Made by a program: the position numbers and the translations under genes
Notes under the pieces: generated by a model
The model's database searches: none
What the model was told of the DNA's origin: nothing
The model's input: only the letters and a program-made list of their open reading frames with translations
From: Clostridiales bacterium
GTDB lineage: Bacteria; Bacillota; Clostridia; Tissierellales; Sedimentibacteraceae
Assembly (NCBI GenBank): GCA_003457065.1
Contig: DMJQ01000186.1
Coordinates: 16,951-22,622, forward strand
Length of the DNA stretch: 5,672 bases
Direction: 5' to 3'
Shown here: piece after piece, positions 5,277-5,672 of the stretch
Position numbering within the stretch: the first letter of the stretch is position 1
Layout: the number at the start of each line of letters is the position of its first letter

Positions 5277-5647
5277 ATAAGAGGCCTTTTGATAATATTG
5301 TTCACGACCATGAATTCAACGGCAAAGGAAGAAGAATTATCAAGGCATTCGGGATATAAATGTATGTTTTTAACAATGAAAAGCTGTGTGACTTTTTTCA
5401 GATATTTAAGATACGGATAATATTTTTTTGCTCTTAACTCCTTATACCTGCTGTACCTGACTGACATTTTTTTAATCATGTCGGTATAGTAAACTTTTTT
5501 ATCTGTGATGTGATCTTTTTTCAATATTTTAATGTTAACGTATATTTTAACAAAGGATGTTGTCAGATTGAATTTGCAGCAGGCCCTTATATTAAAATAT
5601 ATGAACAATATCCCCCCGGCTATAGACAATATAATCCAGATTCCCAT
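5267..5647 (-). CDS. Small membrane-anchored protein, possibly a shortened DUF2953/YtfI-like protein
   Basis: This is a 126-residue protein that I do not recognise firmly. Residues 2-20 form one hydrophobic segment (MGIWIILSIAGGILFIYF), then a basic, lysine- and tyrosine-rich region (about 37-93) that would face the cytoplasm, and a short C-terminal tail ending in KRPLIKG. Position directly before a YtfJ-like gene suggests DUF2953 (YtfI), whose members have an N-terminal membrane helix and usually about 200 residues; if so this copy lacks the C-terminal half. The frame stays open from the ATG at 5647 to the window edge, and the only Shine-Dalgarno-like stretch (TAGGAG) is about 16 nt from the ATG, which is too far. 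The true start may therefore lie outside the window. The gene ends inside its own terminator stem, so it belongs to an upstream operon. Confidence 0.55.
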   Translation of the reverse strand: MGIWIILSIAGGILFIYFNIRACCKFNLTTSFVKIYVNIKILKKDHITDKKVYYTDMIKKMSVRYSRYKELRAKKYYPYLKYLKKVTQLFIVKNIHLYPECLDNSSSFAVEFMVVNNIIKRPLIKG

Positions 5648-5672
5648 ATAAATAAAAGCAACGCTCCTACGT

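Overview
The window looks like a low-GC, AT-rich chromosome segment of an anaerobic Bacillota member (Clostridia or Tissierellia-like). The grounds are strong AGGAGG-type Shine-Dalgarno sites, short U-tailed hairpin terminators, a DacF-type carboxypeptidase next to what looks like a YtfJ/GerW spore protein, and protein sequences of clostridial character. I cannot name a species. All eight genes are on the minus strand, so transcription runs from high to low coordinates.

Region 1 (about 5672 to 3744) is a cell-envelope/spore-type block. It starts with a small membrane-anchored protein (5647-5267, possibly a shortened DUF2953/YtfI-like protein) that ends in its own terminator. A 125-residue protein resembling a divergent YtfJ/GerW follows (5192-4815). 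It overlaps by 8 nt the GTG start of an S11-family D-Ala-D-Ala carboxypeptidase (dacF-like, 4822-3776), whose third catalytic motif reads KIG instead of KTG. The block closes with a terminator at 3744-3773.

Region 2 (3740 to 1455) is a self-contained regulatory cassette. It holds a YafY-type HTH/WYL regulator (3679-2783), a stand-alone GyrI-like small-molecule-binding protein (2718-2278), and a two-domain GNAT acetyltransferase with a YoaP-type thioredoxin-like C-terminus (2251-1496). A near-identical palindrome, TAATATGAC-N8-GTCATATTA, lies in front of the regulator gene and again in front of the GyrI-like gene. Each copy sits at the same place relative to a -10 box, over the -35 region. This is the most informative signal in the window: a probable operator through which the WYL protein controls itself and the two downstream genes. 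The cassette ends in a terminator at 1455-1486.

Region 3 (1425 to 27) is an RNA-modification operon. A good vegetative promoter (TATAAT, 17-nt spacer) drives rluB (23S rRNA pseudouridine synthase) and, one nucleotide after its stop codon, mnmM/ytqB (SAM-dependent tRNA wobble-uridine methyltransferase). A terminator hairpin overlaps the end of mnmM. No RNA genes, CRISPR arrays, insertion sequences or plus-strand genes were found. No gene-free stretch exceeds 300 bases.
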